Below are positions 1 through 8,860 of a stretch of 60,850 nt of DNA, piece by piece. The first letter of the stretch is position 1, and each line of letters begins with the position of its first letter. The notes below the pieces were generated by a model. The model had not been told where the DNA came from. It did not search any database and saw only the letters and a list, made by a program, of their open reading frames with translations. This DNA is from Actinomycetes bacterium (GTDB lineage: Bacteria; Actinomycetota; Acidimicrobiia; Acidimicrobiales; Bog-793). The stretch covers positions 1 through 60,850 of the forward strand of contig JAJZBI010000003.1 of NCBI GenBank assembly GCA_021798985.1. The letters run 5' to 3'. A program made the translations under genes and the position numbers.

Positions 1-82
1 CTAGCCCGCCGAGCCCGGCGGCGGCGCGGGGTCGAGCGGTACCGCCACGCTCGAGCGGCCGATCGGAGCACCGCCCGCCCCG

Positions 83-1117
83 GTGGCCCCGCCCCCCGAG
101 CCGGCGAGCACCGCGGCGCCGCCCCTCCCGCCCGCGGCGCCGCCCCTCCCGCCAGCGGTGGTCGAGGCCGAGCTCGAAGAGGAGCTCCACCTCCCCGAGG
201 CGATCCCCGAGGCAAAGCGCCCGCGGGTGCGCGAGCGCGTCGGCCGGGCGCGTGAGCTCTTCGCCGCCCCCTTCGCCTCGATCCGGCGCCGCGCCAAGAT
301 CGACGAGGCCACCTTCGAGGCGCTCGAGGAGGCGCTGCTGCTCGCCGACGTCGGCCTGCCGACGACCGAGCGCCTGCTCACGCCGTTGCGCGAGCGGCTG
401 GCGGCCAAAGCGCTCGGTGACGACCCCGACGCCTTGCTCGAGGCGCTCAAGCAAGACGCCACGGCCCTGTTCGCCGGCGAGGACCGGGCGCTTCATCGCG
501 AGAGCGACACCACGAGCGTGTGGCTCTTCGTCGGGGTCAACGGGGTCGGCAAGACGACCACGATCGGCAAGCTCGCCACCTTCGAGAAGGCGGCGGGACG
601 CGACGTCGTGCTCGCGGCGGGCGACACCTTCCGCGCCGCCGCCGGCGAGCAGCTCGAGCTGTGGGGCGAGCGCTCGGGCGCCGAGGTCGTGCGCGGGACG
701 GAGGGGGCGGACCCCTCCTCGGTCGTCTTCGACGCCATCCAGCACGCCGCGGCCAAGGGGGCGCCGCTCGTGCTCGCGGACACCGCCGGGCGGCTGCACA
801 CCAAGGTGAACCTGATGGAGGAGCTGCGCAAGGTGCGGCGGGTGGCCGATCGCCCGCCGGGCAAGGTCACCGAGGTGCTCCTCGTGCTCGACGCCACCAC
901 CGGTCAGAACGGCCTCGCCCAGGCCCGCCAGTTCACCGAGGCGGTCGCCGTCACCGGTGTCGTGCTCACCAAGCTCGACGGCAGTGCGAAAGGCGGGGTC
1001 GTGCTCGCCATCCGTTCCGAGCTCGGCCTGCCGATCAAGCTCGTCGGGCTCGGGGAAGGGGCGCCTGACCTCGTCGAGTTCGACCCCGAGGAGTTCGTCG
1101 GGGCGCTGTTCGACTAG
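83..1117 (+). CDS. ftsY: Signal recognition particle receptor FtsY
   Basis: GTPase that docks SRP-bound ribosomes at the cytoplasmic membrane; pairs with the Ffh encoded 3.5 kb downstream. 344 aa from a GTG start; an in-frame TAG at 2-4 shows that the reading frame begins inside the window. Residues 1-40 form a Pro/Ala/Glu-rich acidic tail, followed by the four-helix N domain and the G domain. The G1 loop GVNGVGKTT is near residue 151, with DTAGRLH (G3) and TKLDG (G4) behind it. The length is usual for an actinobacterial FtsY with a short A domain. The exact start is open because the low-complexity N-terminus has no clear ribosome binding site; the identity is not in doubt. Confidence 0.96.
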   Translation: MAPPPEPASTAAPPLPPAAPPLPPAVVEAELEEELHLPEAIPEAKRPRVRERVGRARELFAAPFASIRRRAKIDEATFEALEEALLLADVGLPTTERLLTPLRERLAAKALGDDPDALLEALKQDATALFAGEDRALHRESDTTSVWLFVGVNGVGKTTTIGKLATFEKAAGRDVVLAAGDTFRAAAGEQLELWGERSGAEVVRGTEGADPSSVVFDAIQHAAAKGAPLVLADTAGRLHTKVNLMEELRKVRRVADRPPGKVTEVLLVLDATTGQNGLAQARQFTEAVAVTGVVLTKLDGSAKGGVVLAIRSELGLPIKLVGLGEGAPDLVEFDPEEFVGALFD

Positions 1118-1218
1118 CAGCGCCTTTGCTGCCACGCCTCCCGACCGGCGTGCCCGCGCCTTGCGAGGCGCGGCGCCCCGAGCGAGCGATCGCCACGAGG
1201 CGGCGGCGGAAGACCTCC

Positions 1219-1883
1219 TCAGCGCGCCGGGCCAGCGTCGGGGAAGCGCAGGAGCCCTCCGAGCCCGTCGGTGAGGGCCGGAGCGGCCGGGACGACCCGG
1301 ACGTCGGCGCCCGAGGCGAAGGCGGCGGCGATCGCCACGTCGACGAGGCGCGCCCGTTCGGGTGCGACGCCGAGCTCGTGCAGCGGGGCCCCCGCGAGGG
1401 CGCAGGCGAACGGCGAGCGGGACCACCACGCCTGGCGCTCGTCATCGGGATCGTCGTTGATCACCAGCAGTTGCACGGCGCCCTGGCCGAGGGCGGCGAG
1501 GGTCGCGGCGGCGCCGGCACCGGCGAGCTCCTTGTCGGCGAGCTCGCGCAGCGCGGCGAGCGCCGCCGCGTGGTCGGCGGCGCCGGCGCTGTGTACGGCG
1601 CGCTCGATCGCTTCGGCGCCGTGCTCCTCTCCGCTCCGGGATGCCGCCTGCCGGCGATCTCGTGCACGCGCTCGCGAAGCGGGCGGGGGAGCGCCCCGCG
1701 CAGCCGCTCGAGTGCGCGCGCCTCGCCGCCGGCGGGCACGACGCGCGGGTGGATTTCGTCCACGAGCTCCTCGAGCGGTGCGACGACGGCGCGGGCGCCC
1801 TGTTCCCAGTGGTTCTCGACCCGGCGGACATCAGGCGCTGCGGCCCGGTCGAGTCGGTGCGGTGCGTCGTAGGGGGCCTGCAT
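1219..1883 (-). pseudogene. Degraded baeRF / Rv2629-type (Vms1/eRF1-like) gene, frameshifted and N-terminally truncated
   Basis: Two adjacent minus-strand frames together resemble the C-terminal half of the actinobacterial Rv2629/baeRF (Vms1/eRF1-like) family. From 1883 one frame gives VENHWEQGARAVV...ALPRPLRERVHEI. Between about 1665 and 1635 the similarity jumps to a second frame (EEHGAEAIERAV...ALRELADKELAGAG...VQLLVINDD...) that ends at 1219 with the family-like SGADVRVVP and GGLLRFP. A one-base indel explains the jump. The usual N-terminal ~150 residues are missing, since the DUF2795 gene ends at 1958. An AGGAG lies just before the ATG at 1883, so the short product may still start. It could be a true pseudogene or a sequencing error in an already truncated gene. 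Confidence 0.6.
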
Positions 1884-1957
1884 CGATCTCCTGGCAAAGC
1901 GGGCGTCTTGGTGGTGGGCGCGCCGCTGCCGGCACGCTCAGGCCGGTCGGCGCCGGC

Positions 1958-2374
1958 TCAGCGGTGAGCGTGGTGGTCCCGCTGCTCGCGATGGCCGCCG
2001 AGGTGGTCCCAGACCGCCTGCACGTTGGCGAAGTGCACCTCGGGCGCCAGCGCGCCGAGCTCGGCGAGCACGGCTTCGTTGGCGTCGGTCGCGCCAGCCG
2101 CTCGGAGCAGCTCGGCGCGCGTCGCCGGGAAGTGCGCGCCGGCGACGGCGCGGGCGAGATCGGCGCGGCGTTCGGCCTCGCGCTCGGTGACCTCGAGGCG
2201 CTCGGGGACTTCGGGGCGCGTCCCGGCCTCGACGTCGAGGCCCTCGTCGGGATCCTCCTGGCGCAGGTCCTCGCGGCTGTTCGCGATCACGGGCGCGCCC
2301 TGGACGATCGAGGCGGTCTCGTGGCGCAGCTGCTCGTCCAGCCGGCGGCCGTGCTTGGTCGATTCGCGTTCCAT
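1958..2374 (-). CDS. DUF2795 domain protein
   Basis: 138-aa soluble protein of unknown function. The first ~65 residues are charged and probably disordered. Residues ~70-130 fit the DUF2795 pattern of actinobacteria: ADLARAVAGAHFPATRAELL, then an Ala/Glu-rich helix and FANVQAVWDHLGG. ATG start at 2374, divergent from sqdB with about 140 bp between them, and followed by the degraded baeRF-like gene. DUF2795 proteins are small helical proteins seen across Actinomycetota; no biochemical role can be read from this one. Confidence 0.72.
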   Translation of the reverse strand: MERESTKHGRRLDEQLRHETASIVQGAPVIANSREDLRQEDPDEGLDVEAGTRPEVPERLEVTEREAERRADLARAVAGAHFPATRAELLRAAGATDANEAVLAELGALAPEVHFANVQAVWDHLGGHREQRDHHAHR

Positions 2375-2515
2375 GTCCGCGCCCTACCCGCCGACGCGCC
2401 GCCTCACGCGCCCGAGCGGCGAAGAGGGGCGCGAATGGGACGATGTCCAGTCGAATCAGGGGCCGGGGGTCTACACTTCGCCAGTTCGCTTTCGGGTACT
2501 GAGGAGTGCTGAGCA

Positions 2516-3691
2516 ATGCGCGTACTGGTTCTCGGCGGGGACGGCTTTTGTGGCTGGCCAACCGCACTGCATCTGTCGGACCGCGGGCACGATGTGGTGA
2601 TCGTCGACAACCTCTCGCGTCGCAACATCGACAACGAGCTCGAGGTGAGCTCGTTGACGCCGATCGCCCCGATGGGGGTCCGGCTTGCGGCGTGGAAAGA
2701 GGTGAGCGGCAAGGAGATCGAGTTCCACCGCTTTGACATCGCTGAGCACTACCACCGCCTCCTCTCGTTGATCCGCGACTGGCGTCCCGACGTCCTCGTG
2801 CACTTCGCCGAGCAGCGGGCGGCGCCGTATTCGATGAAGGACTCCTGGCACAAGCGCTACACGGTCAACAACAACCTCAACGCCACGCACAACGTGCTGG
2901 CGGCGATCGTGGAGTCAGCGGTCGACGTCCACGTCGTGCACCTTGGCACGATGGGCGTGTATGGCTACGGCACGGCCGGGATGAAAATCCCCGAGGGCTA
3001 CCTGCGCGTCAAGCTCGAGACCGACGAGGGCAACACGGTCGAGCAGGAGATCTTGTACCCGCCGAACCCCGGCAGCGTCTACCACCTGACCAAGACCCAG
3101 GACCAGCTCTTCTTCGCCTACTACGCGAAGAACGACAAGCTGCGCATCACCGATTTGCACCAGGGCATCGTCTGGGGCACCCAGACCGCCCAGACCAGCC
3201 GGGATGAGCGGCTGATCAACCGCTTCGACTACGACGGCGACTACGGCACGGTGCTCAACCGCTTCCTCATGCAGGCGGCGATCAACTACCCCTTGACCGT
3301 GCACGGCACCGGCGGCCAGACGCGGGCGTTCATCAACATCCAGGACACCGTGCGCTGCATCGAGCTCGCCATCTCGAGCCCCCCGGCGCGCGGTGAGCGG
3401 GTCCGGATCCTCAACCAGATGACCGAGACCCACCGCGTGGGCGACCTCGCGAAGCTCGTCTCGGTGCTGACGGGGGCGCAGATCGACTACGTCGACAACC
3501 CGCGCAACGAGGATGCCGAGAACGAGCTCTACGTCGAGAACCGCCAGCTGCTCAACCTCGGCCTCGAGCCGATCACCCTCGCCGACGGGCTGATGCGCGA
3601 GGTCACCGAGATCGCCGAGAAGTACGCCCACCGCTGCGACGTGGACAAGATCCCCTGCCGCTCGCTGTGGCGGTCGCCGAACGCCAAGTAG
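2516..3691 (+). CDS. sqdB: UDP-sulfoquinovose synthase (SQD1/SqdB)
   Basis: Converts UDP-glucose plus sulfite to UDP-sulfoquinovose, the head-group donor for the sulfolipid SQDG; cytoplasmic extended SDR using bound NAD. 391 aa, as usual for the family. It shows the diagnostic N-terminus GGDGFCGWPTALHLS (residues 8-21), HLGTMGVYGYG with Thr145, and the catalytic YHLTK with Tyr189 and Lys193; these agree with the plant SQD1 triad. A GAGGAG ribosome binding site lies about 9 nt before the ATG. No sulfoquinovosyltransferase (SqdX/SQD2) is next to it. Its convergent neighbour at 3746-4537 is a sulfite-forming APS reductase, which fits sulfite supply for this step. Confidence 0.95.
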   Translation: MRVLVLGGDGFCGWPTALHLSDRGHDVVIVDNLSRRNIDNELEVSSLTPIAPMGVRLAAWKEVSGKEIEFHRFDIAEHYHRLLSLIRDWRPDVLVHFAEQRAAPYSMKDSWHKRYTVNNNLNATHNVLAAIVESAVDVHVVHLGTMGVYGYGTAGMKIPEGYLRVKLETDEGNTVEQEILYPPNPGSVYHLTKTQDQLFFAYYAKNDKLRITDLHQGIVWGTQTAQTSRDERLINRFDYDGDYGTVLNRFLMQAAINYPLTVHGTGGQTRAFINIQDTVRCIELAISSPPARGERVRILNQMTETHRVGDLAKLVSVLTGAQIDYVDNPRNEDAENELYVENRQLLNLGLEPITLADGLMREVTEIAEKYAHRCDVDKIPCRSLWRSPNAK

Positions 3692-3745
3692 GCCGTCGGG
3701 CACGCGACGGCGCGCCGAGCGATCCCCGGTTGCCGCCGGCCAGGC

Positions 3746-4537
3746 TCAGGCCTCGGCCGGCGGTGCCGCGCCCAGGGGACTTCCCTCACCGGCCGGCGCG
3801 GCCGCGCGCGCCGGGCTGACGGTGCCGTCGCCGTTGAAGTGCAGGCCGCACTCGGTCTTGGTGCTGCCGGCCCAGCGGCCGCTGCGCGGGTTCTCCCCGG
3901 GGGCGACCTTGAAGGTGCACGGCTCGCAGCCGATCGAGGGATAGCCGCGGCTGAGCAAGGGGTTGAGCACGATGCCGTGCTCGGCGACGTAGTCGTCGAC
4001 CTCGGTCTCGCTCCAGGCGGCGAGCGGGTTCATCTTCACCATCTGGCGGTTGGCGTCCCACTCGACGACGCCGATGTGGCGCCGCGACGCCGTCTCGTCG
4101 CGGCGGATCCCCGACGCCCAGGCGGCGAAGGGCTGGAGCGCCCGGCGCAGGGGCTCCACCTTGCGCAGGTTGCAGCAGGCATCCGGGTCGCGCTCGTAGA
4201 GCTGGGGGCCAAAGAGGGCGTCCTGCTCGGCAACGCTCTGCTTGGGCTGGATCGAGTGCAAGGTGATCGGGTAGCGCGCCGCCACGGCGTCACGGGTCTC
4301 GAGCGTCTCTTGGAAGTGGTAGCCGGTGTCGAGGAAGATGACGTCGATGCCGGCCAGCACGCTGCTCGCGAGGTGGATCAGCACGGCGTCGGCCATCGAG
4401 GCGGCGATGCACAGCGATCGGCCGAAGTGCTCGGCGCCCCAGCGCAGGATCGACTGGGGGGTCGCGCCCTCGAGGGTGCGGCCGGCCTCCTCGGCGAGCA
4501 GGCGGAAGCGCTCTCGGTCAACATCGGCGACGGCCAC
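3746..4537 (-). CDS. cysH: Phosphoadenylyl/adenylyl-sulfate reductase (assimilatory, 4Fe-4S type)
   Basis: Reduces activated sulfate to sulfite with thioredoxin. 263 aa. It carries the paired cysteines Cys121-Cys122 (ACCNLRK) and Cys204/Cys207 (IGCEPC) that ligate the 4Fe-4S cluster of APS-type enzymes, and the C-terminal catalytic Cys230 in ECGLH. Presence of the cluster cysteines argues for APS rather than PAPS as substrate. A short Ala/Pro-rich tail follows the catalytic motif. It is convergent with sqdB (54 bp apart) and divergent from ffh. No cysDN/cysC lies nearby, so it stands apart from the rest of sulfate assimilation and sits beside a sulfite consumer. Confidence 0.93.
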   Translation of the reverse strand: MAVADVDRERFRLLAEEAGRTLEGATPQSILRWGAEHFGRSLCIAASMADAVLIHLASSVLAGIDVIFLDTGYHFQETLETRDAVAARYPITLHSIQPKQSVAEQDALFGPQLYERDPDACCNLRKVEPLRRALQPFAAWASGIRRDETASRRHIGVVEWDANRQMVKMNPLAAWSETEVDDYVAEHGIVLNPLLSRGYPSIGCEPCTFKVAPGENPRSGRWAGSTKTECGLHFNGDGTVSPARAAAPAGEGSPLGAAPPAEA

Positions 4538-4650
4538 CTAGGAAGTAAAGCGGTCCGCCGCCCGGGCGACAAGGCGCGCGCCGCCGCCAACGGCCCTGGG
4601 GCGGCCCCCGGTCCAAAAGGGCCCGAGCGACGAGTAACCTTTCCCTGCTT

Positions 4651-6018
4651 ATGTTCGAGACGCTGACCGACCGCTTCGAGGGCATCCTCACGCGCCTTCG
4701 CGGTCGCGGCCGCCTCGGCGACGCCGAGATCGCCGAGGTCCTCAGAGAGATCCGGGTCGCCCTCCTCGAGGCGGACGTCTCCTTGGAGGTCGTGCGCGAC
4801 CTGCTCGAGCGCATCCGCGAGCGCTGCAGCGGCGCCGAGCTCTCCAAGAGCCTCACCCCCGCCCAGCAGGTCATCAAGGTCGTCGACGAGGAGCTCACGG
4901 CGACCTTGGGCGGGGAGAGCTTCAAGCTCACCTACGCCTCCAAGCCGCCGACCGTCGTGCTGCTCGCCGGGCTGCAGGGCGCCGGCAAGACCGCGGCGGC
5001 CGCCAAGCTCGCCCGGTGGTTCAAGCAGCAGGGCCGCCACCCGCTCCTCGTCGGGGCCGACCTGCAGCGGCCCGCGGCCGTCGAGCAGCTGCGAGTGCTC
5101 GGGCGCGACGTCGGCGCGGCGGTCTTCTCCGAGCCGACCGATCCGGTCGCCGTGGCGCGGCGCGGCGTCGAGGAGGCCGTGCGGGTCGGCCGGGACGTCG
5201 TCGTGATCGACACCGCCGGCCGCCTGGCGATCGACGAGGCGCTGATGCGCGAGGTGGCCGAGGTCTCCGCCGCCACCCGGCCGCACTACACCTTGCTCGT
5301 CGTCGACGCGATGACCGGGCAGGACGCGGTGCGCACGGCTCGGGCGTTCCACGAGACGCTCGAGCTCGACGGCATCATCTTGACCAAGGTCGACGGTGAC
5401 GCCCGCGGTGGCGCCGCGCTGTCGGTCAAGCAGGTCGTCGGCAAGCCGGTGGCCTTCGTTTCGACCGGCGAGCGCCCCGCCGAGTTCGAGCCCTTCTATC
5501 CCGACCGGATGGCGAGCCGGATCCTTGGGATGGGCGACGTGCTCAGCCTCATCGAGAAGGCCGAGCGCGAGTACGACGAGGACGTCGCCGCCAAGGCGGT
5601 CGAGCGCCTGCGCGCCGGGCGCTTCAGCCTCGAGGACTTCCACGAGCAGCTCCAGCAGATGAAGAAGATGGGGCCGCTGCAGAACATGCTCGGCATGCTC
5701 CCCGGCATCCCGAAAGAGGTCCGGGACGCCGGGATCGACGAGTCCCAAGTCAGTCGCATCGAGGCGATCATCCGCTCGATGACCCCCCAAGAGCGCGACG
5801 ACCCGTCGGTGATCAACGGCTCGCGCCGGATGCGGATCGCGGCGGGCAGCGGGACGTCGACGAGCGACGTCAACAACCTGCTGCGCCAGTTCAAAGAGAT
5901 GCAGCGCTTCATGCGCTCGAGCGGCATGGCCGGGGCGCTCGCCCGCTCCGGACCGCGCCGCAAGAAGAAGCAGGGCGGTCGTTCCTCCTCCCGGAAGGGC
6001 GCCGGCTCCCGTCACTGA
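4651..6018 (+). CDS. ffh: Signal recognition particle protein Ffh
   Basis: GTPase subunit of SRP; binds signal peptides and 4.5S/SRP RNA and docks with FtsY. 455 aa. The N domain is followed by the G domain with GLQGAGKT (the usual TTT after GK is TAA), DTAGRLA and TKVDGD. The Met-rich M domain has [16 protein letters not shown] and the RNA-binding region [14 protein letters not shown], then a basic Lys/Arg tail. The stop overlaps a downstream ATG, but the true next gene is rpsP at 6108. It heads the ffh-rpsP-khpA-rimM-trmD-rplS block common in Actinomycetota. Confidence 0.97.
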   Translation: MFETLTDRFEGILTRLRGRGRLGDAEIAEVLREIRVALLEADVSLEVVRDLLERIRERCSGAELSKSLTPAQQVIKVVDEELTATLGGESFKLTYASKPPTVVLLAGLQGAGKTAAAAKLARWFKQQGRHPLLVGADLQRPAAVEQLRVLGRDVGAAVFSEPTDPVAVARRGVEEAVRVGRDVVVIDTAGRLAIDEALMREVAEVSAATRPHYTLLVVDAMTGQDAVRTARAFHETLELDGIILTKVDGDARGGAALSVKQVVGKPVAFVSTGERPAEFEPFYPDRMASRILGMGDVLSLIEKAEREYDEDVAAKAVERLRAGRFSLEDFHEQLQQMKKMGPLQNMLGMLPGIPKEVRDAGIDESQVSRIEAIIRSMTPQERDDPSVINGSRRMRIAAGSGTSTSDVNNLLRQFKEMQRFMRSSGMAGALARSGPRRKKKQGGRSSSRKGAGSRH

Positions 6019-6107
6019 TGGGCCGCTGCCGGGAGCGGGTGCGCTTCCCGGGACGGGCACCGGCCCGTCAGCGATTCGACGAGAAAAAAGAAAGCGAAGG
6101 AAACACC

Positions 6108-6443
6108 GTGGCCGTGAAGCTCCGTCTGATGCGGATGGGCAAGAAGAAGCAGCCGACCTACCGCATCGTCGCCGCAGACAGCCGTTCGCCGCGCGACGGG
6201 CGGTTCATCGAGATCGTGGGCACCTACGCCCCGCGCTCGGAGCCCTCGGCGGTGAACGTCGACAACGCCAAGGCGCTCGCCTGGCTCGCCAAGGGCGCCC
6301 AGCCCACCGACACCGTTCGCAAGCTGCTCGAGGCGTCTGGCGCCTGGAGCGAGTTCGCCGCGAAGAACCCGGCGGCACGCCGCGGCACCACGCGCCCGGC
6401 CGCCCCGGCTCCGGCCGCAGCGGCCGACGCGGCGGCCGAGTGA
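6108..6443 (+). CDS. rpsP: 30S ribosomal protein S16
   Basis: Small-subunit assembly protein, 111 aa. The GTG at 6108 is chosen because [21 protein letters not shown] is the conserved S16 N-terminus and a GAAGG sits 7 nt upstream; the earlier in-frame ATG at 6018 would add a non-homologous leader. The core ends near residue 75 and is followed by an Ala/Pro-rich low-complexity tail typical of high-GC actinobacteria. Four bases separate it from khpA, so they are cotranscribed. Confidence 0.97.
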   Translation: MAVKLRLMRMGKKKQPTYRIVAADSRSPRDGRFIEIVGTYAPRSEPSAVNVDNAKALAWLAKGAQPTDTVRKLLEASGAWSEFAAKNPAARRGTTRPAAPAPAAAADAAAE

Positions 6444-6447
6444 GCCG

Positions 6448-6810
6448 ATGAGCGACCTGTTCGAGAGCCCGTCGTTCCCCGAGCCCGAGCTCGAGGAGGA
6501 CGACGAGGACGGCCTCGAGGACGAGGCGTCGGAAGTCGGTGCCGCTCCCGCCGAGGCCAACCGGGCCGCCGGCGGCCGGGCGCGCGCCGTGCTCGAGCAC
6601 GTCGCGACCTCGATCGTCGACGAGCCGGACGCCGTCGAGATCTCTACAGAGCGCGGGCGTGCTGGCCTCGTGCTCTCCCTCCACGTGGCGCCCTCCGACA
6701 TGGGCCGGGTGATCGGCAAGCGCGGGCGGGTGGCGCAGGCGATGCGCACCTTGGTACGCGCCGCGGCGGCCAGTGAGGGGACCGACGCCACGGTCGACAT
6801 CGTCGACTGA
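6448..6810 (+). CDS. khpA: KH-domain RNA-binding protein KhpA
   Basis: 120 aa. A single C-terminal KH domain has the nucleic-acid-binding GxxG loop as GKRG in MGRVIGKRGRVAQAMRTLV. The N-terminal ~45 residues are a strongly acidic Glu/Asp-rich extension, longer than in the usual ~80-aa KhpA. KhpA proteins bind RNA, often with KhpB, and affect cell division and translation. The position between rpsP and rimM is the conserved one. The acidic extension could alter RNA affinity; that is inference. Confidence 0.9.
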   Translation: MSDLFESPSFPEPELEEDDEDGLEDEASEVGAAPAEANRAAGGRARAVLEHVATSIVDEPDAVEISTERGRAGLVLSLHVAPSDMGRVIGKRGRVAQAMRTLVRAAAASEGTDATVDIVD

Positions 6811-6813
6811 GCG

Positions 6814-7302
6814 GTGGCGCCCGAGCTGCTCGAGGTCGGCCGGGTCGTCCGCCCCCACGGCCTGCGGGGGGAGGTCGTCGTCGACATGGTGAGCAACCGG
6901 GCCGAGCGCCTGGCCGAAGGTGCCAGCTTCACCGCCACGCTCGCCGATCCGGGTGCAGCGGAGACGACCCTCACGGTGCGCGCCGCCCGCCCGTTCCAAC
7001 ACCGCCACCTCGTCGTCTTCGCCGAGGTGCACAGCCGAGACGACGCCGAGGCGATCCGCGGCGCGCGCCTGCGCGCGCCGGCGATCGAGGACCCCGACGC
7101 CCTGTTCGTACACGAGCTCGTCGGCGCGACGGTCCAAGAGCCCGACGGCACCGAGCGGGGCGTGGTGACCGCGCTCCAGGCGAACCCGGCGAGCGACCTC
7201 CTCGTCCTCGATGACGGGCGCTACCTCGTGCCGCTGCGCTTTGTCGTCGAGCGTCGGCCCGGGCGCATCATCGTCGAGGTGCCGGCCGGGCTCTTCGAAT
7301 GA
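6814..7302 (+). CDS. rimM: 16S rRNA processing/assembly factor RimM
   Basis: 162 aa; helps mature the 30S head by binding S19. The N-terminal RimM domain opens with LEVGRVVRPHGLRGEVVV, and the C-terminal half is a PRC-barrel (GATVQEPDGTERGVV...DLLVLDDGRYLVPL...RIIVEVPAGLFE). GTG start at 6814, 3 bp after the khpA stop. Its end overlaps the trmD start by 4 bp, indicating translational coupling. Confidence 0.95.
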   Translation: MAPELLEVGRVVRPHGLRGEVVVDMVSNRAERLAEGASFTATLADPGAAETTLTVRAARPFQHRHLVVFAEVHSRDDAEAIRGARLRAPAIEDPDALFVHELVGATVQEPDGTERGVVTALQANPASDLLVLDDGRYLVPLRFVVERRPGRIIVEVPAGLFE

Positions 7303-8111
7303 GCGAGACCGGCGACGCGCGCCTTCGGGTCGACCTCGTCACGATCTTCCCCGACGTCGTCGAGGCGTACGCGGCCACGAGCGTGCTCGGCCGCGCCCGG
7401 CGGGCGGGGATCTTGGACGTCCGGGTGCACGACCTGCGCCAGGGCGCCGACGACCCGAGGCGCTCGGTCGACGACACCCCCTTTGGCGGCGGCGCCGGCA
7501 TGGTGCTCGCCCCCGGCCCGGTCTTCCAGGCGATCGAGCGCTTCGCCCCGCCCCGGCCGCTGTTCTTGCTGTCGCCGGCCGGTCGCCGCTTCGACCAGCG
7601 CCTTGCCCGTGACTTGGCCGGCGCCGGCGGCTTCTCGCTGCTGTGTGGCCGCTACGAAGGGGTCGACCAGCGGGTCGCCGACCACCTCGTCGACGGCGAG
7701 CTGTCGATCGGCGACTACGTCCTGGCGGGGGGAGAGCTGGCGGCGCTCGTCGTGCTCGAGGCTGTCTGCCGCCTGGTTCCCGGCGTGCTTGGCAACGCGG
7801 CGTCGCCGGGCGAGGAGAGCCACGCGCTCGGCCTGCTCGAGTACCCGCAGTACACGAGGCCGGCGAGCTTTCGCGGCTACGGCGTGCCCGAGATCTTGCT
7901 CTCGGGCGACCACGGCCGCATCGCCCGCTGGCGCCACGCCGAGTCGCTCCGGCGCACGCTCGAGCGCCGCCCGGACCTGATCGCGGCGCGCGGCGGCCTG
8001 AGCGAGGCGGAGGTGCACCTGCTCGCAGAACACGGCTATCGTGGAGGGGCCGCGATTGCGGGCGCCGAGCAGGCCCCCGCCGAGGCGAGCGCACAGCCCT
8101 CCGAGGAGTGA
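7299..8111 (+). CDS. trmD: tRNA (guanine-N1)-methyltransferase TrmD
   Basis: Methylates G37 of tRNAs using SAM, preventing +1 frameshifts. 270 aa. SPOUT trefoil-knot motifs are present: DDTPFGGGAGMVL, LLCGRYEGVDQRV and SIGDYVLAGGELAAL. The start overlaps the rimM stop (ATGA). The C-terminal ~25 residues are an Ala/Glu-rich extension. In the conserved trmD-rplS order, 6 bp upstream of rplS. Confidence 0.96.
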   Translation: MSETGDARLRVDLVTIFPDVVEAYAATSVLGRARRAGILDVRVHDLRQGADDPRRSVDDTPFGGGAGMVLAPGPVFQAIERFAPPRPLFLLSPAGRRFDQRLARDLAGAGGFSLLCGRYEGVDQRVADHLVDGELSIGDYVLAGGELAALVVLEAVCRLVPGVLGNAASPGEESHALGLLEYPQYTRPASFRGYGVPEILLSGDHGRIARWRHAESLRRTLERRPDLIAARGGLSEAEVHLLAEHGYRGGAAIAGAEQAPAEASAQPSEE

Positions 8112-8117
8112 CCTTCG

Positions 8118-8468
8118 ATGAACCCCACCGATCTTGTCGAGCGTGCCTATCTGCGTGACGACGTGCCGGAGTTCCGGCCTGGCGACACGCTCAAGGTGCA
8201 CGTGCGGGTCATCGAGGGCAACCGCGAGCGGATCCAGGTCTTCCAGGGCGCGGTGATCCGTCGCCAGGGATCGGGGGCACGGGAGACCTTCAGCGTGCGC
8301 AAGGTGAGCTTCGGCGTCGGCGTCGAGCGGACCTTCCCGGTGCACTCGCCGGTGATCGCCAAGATCGAGCGGGTGACCGAGGGCGACGTGCGCCGCGCCA
8401 AGCTGTACTACCTGCGTGACCGCGTCGGCAAGGCCGCCAAGATCAAGGAGCGCCGCGCCGCCCGTTGA
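8118..8468 (+). CDS. rplS: 50S ribosomal protein L19
   Basis: 116-aa protein at the 30S-50S interface. Conserved L19 features: [31 protein letters not shown] near the N-terminus and [22 protein letters not shown] at the C-terminus. ATG start at 8118. The signal peptidase (lepB) and RNase HII (rnhB) genes that often follow rplS in actinobacteria are absent here; the next gene is the DUF2469 gene. Confidence 0.97.
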   Translation: MNPTDLVERAYLRDDVPEFRPGDTLKVHVRVIEGNRERIQVFQGAVIRRQGSGARETFSVRKVSFGVGVERTFPVHSPVIAKIERVTEGDVRRAKLYYLRDRVGKAAKIKERRAAR

Positions 8469-8520
8469 GGGCGCGCACGGCGGCCCGGCAGCCCGGGCCT
8501 GGCGGGACGAGGACACAGCG

Positions 8521-8817
8521 GTGAGCGCCGAAGAGGATCTCGATCAGTTCGAAGCCGAGATCGAGCTGGCGCTCTACCAGGAGTACCGCGCCGTCCTGCC
8601 GATGTTCCGCTACGTCGTCGAGACCGAGCGGCGCTTCTACCTCGCGAACGACGTCACGGTGACCCCGCACGAGGGGAGCGGCGCCACCTACTTCGAGGTC
8701 GAGCTCGGCGATGCCTGGGTCTGGGACATGTACCGCCCGGCGCGCTTTGTGAGTTCGGTCCGCGTCGTCACCTTCCGCGACGTCAACGTCGAGGCGCTGC
8801 CCGACAAGGAGCTCTAG
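8521..8817 (+). CDS. DUF2469 family protein
   Basis: 98-aa protein of an actinobacteria-specific family with no known function. It matches the family along its length: LDQFEAEIELALYQEYR, FRYVVETERRFYLANDV, DAWVWDMYRPARFV and VRVVTFRDVNVEAL. The GTG at 8521 is used because homology begins there; an upstream in-frame start at 8416 would overlap rplS with non-homologous sequence. In many actinobacteria this gene follows rnhB in the same operon; here it follows rplS directly. Confidence 0.9.
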   Translation: MSAEEDLDQFEAEIELALYQEYRAVLPMFRYVVETERRFYLANDVTVTPHEGSGATYFEVELGDAWVWDMYRPARFVSSVRVVTFRDVNVEALPDKEL

Positions 8818-8860
8818 CGCCCCGCCCCGCGGTCTTGTCGGCGAGGGTCGAGGCGCCCGC

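Noticed and set aside
1-462. 153-aa minus-strand open frame over the start of ftsY
   Set aside because: Ser/Ala/Arg-rich shadow of the ftsY coding strand with no protein-like features.
5985-6107. ATG at 6018 as the rpsP start
   Set aside because: It would add 30 non-homologous residues; the GTG at 6108 has a Shine-Dalgarno and begins the conserved S16 sequence.
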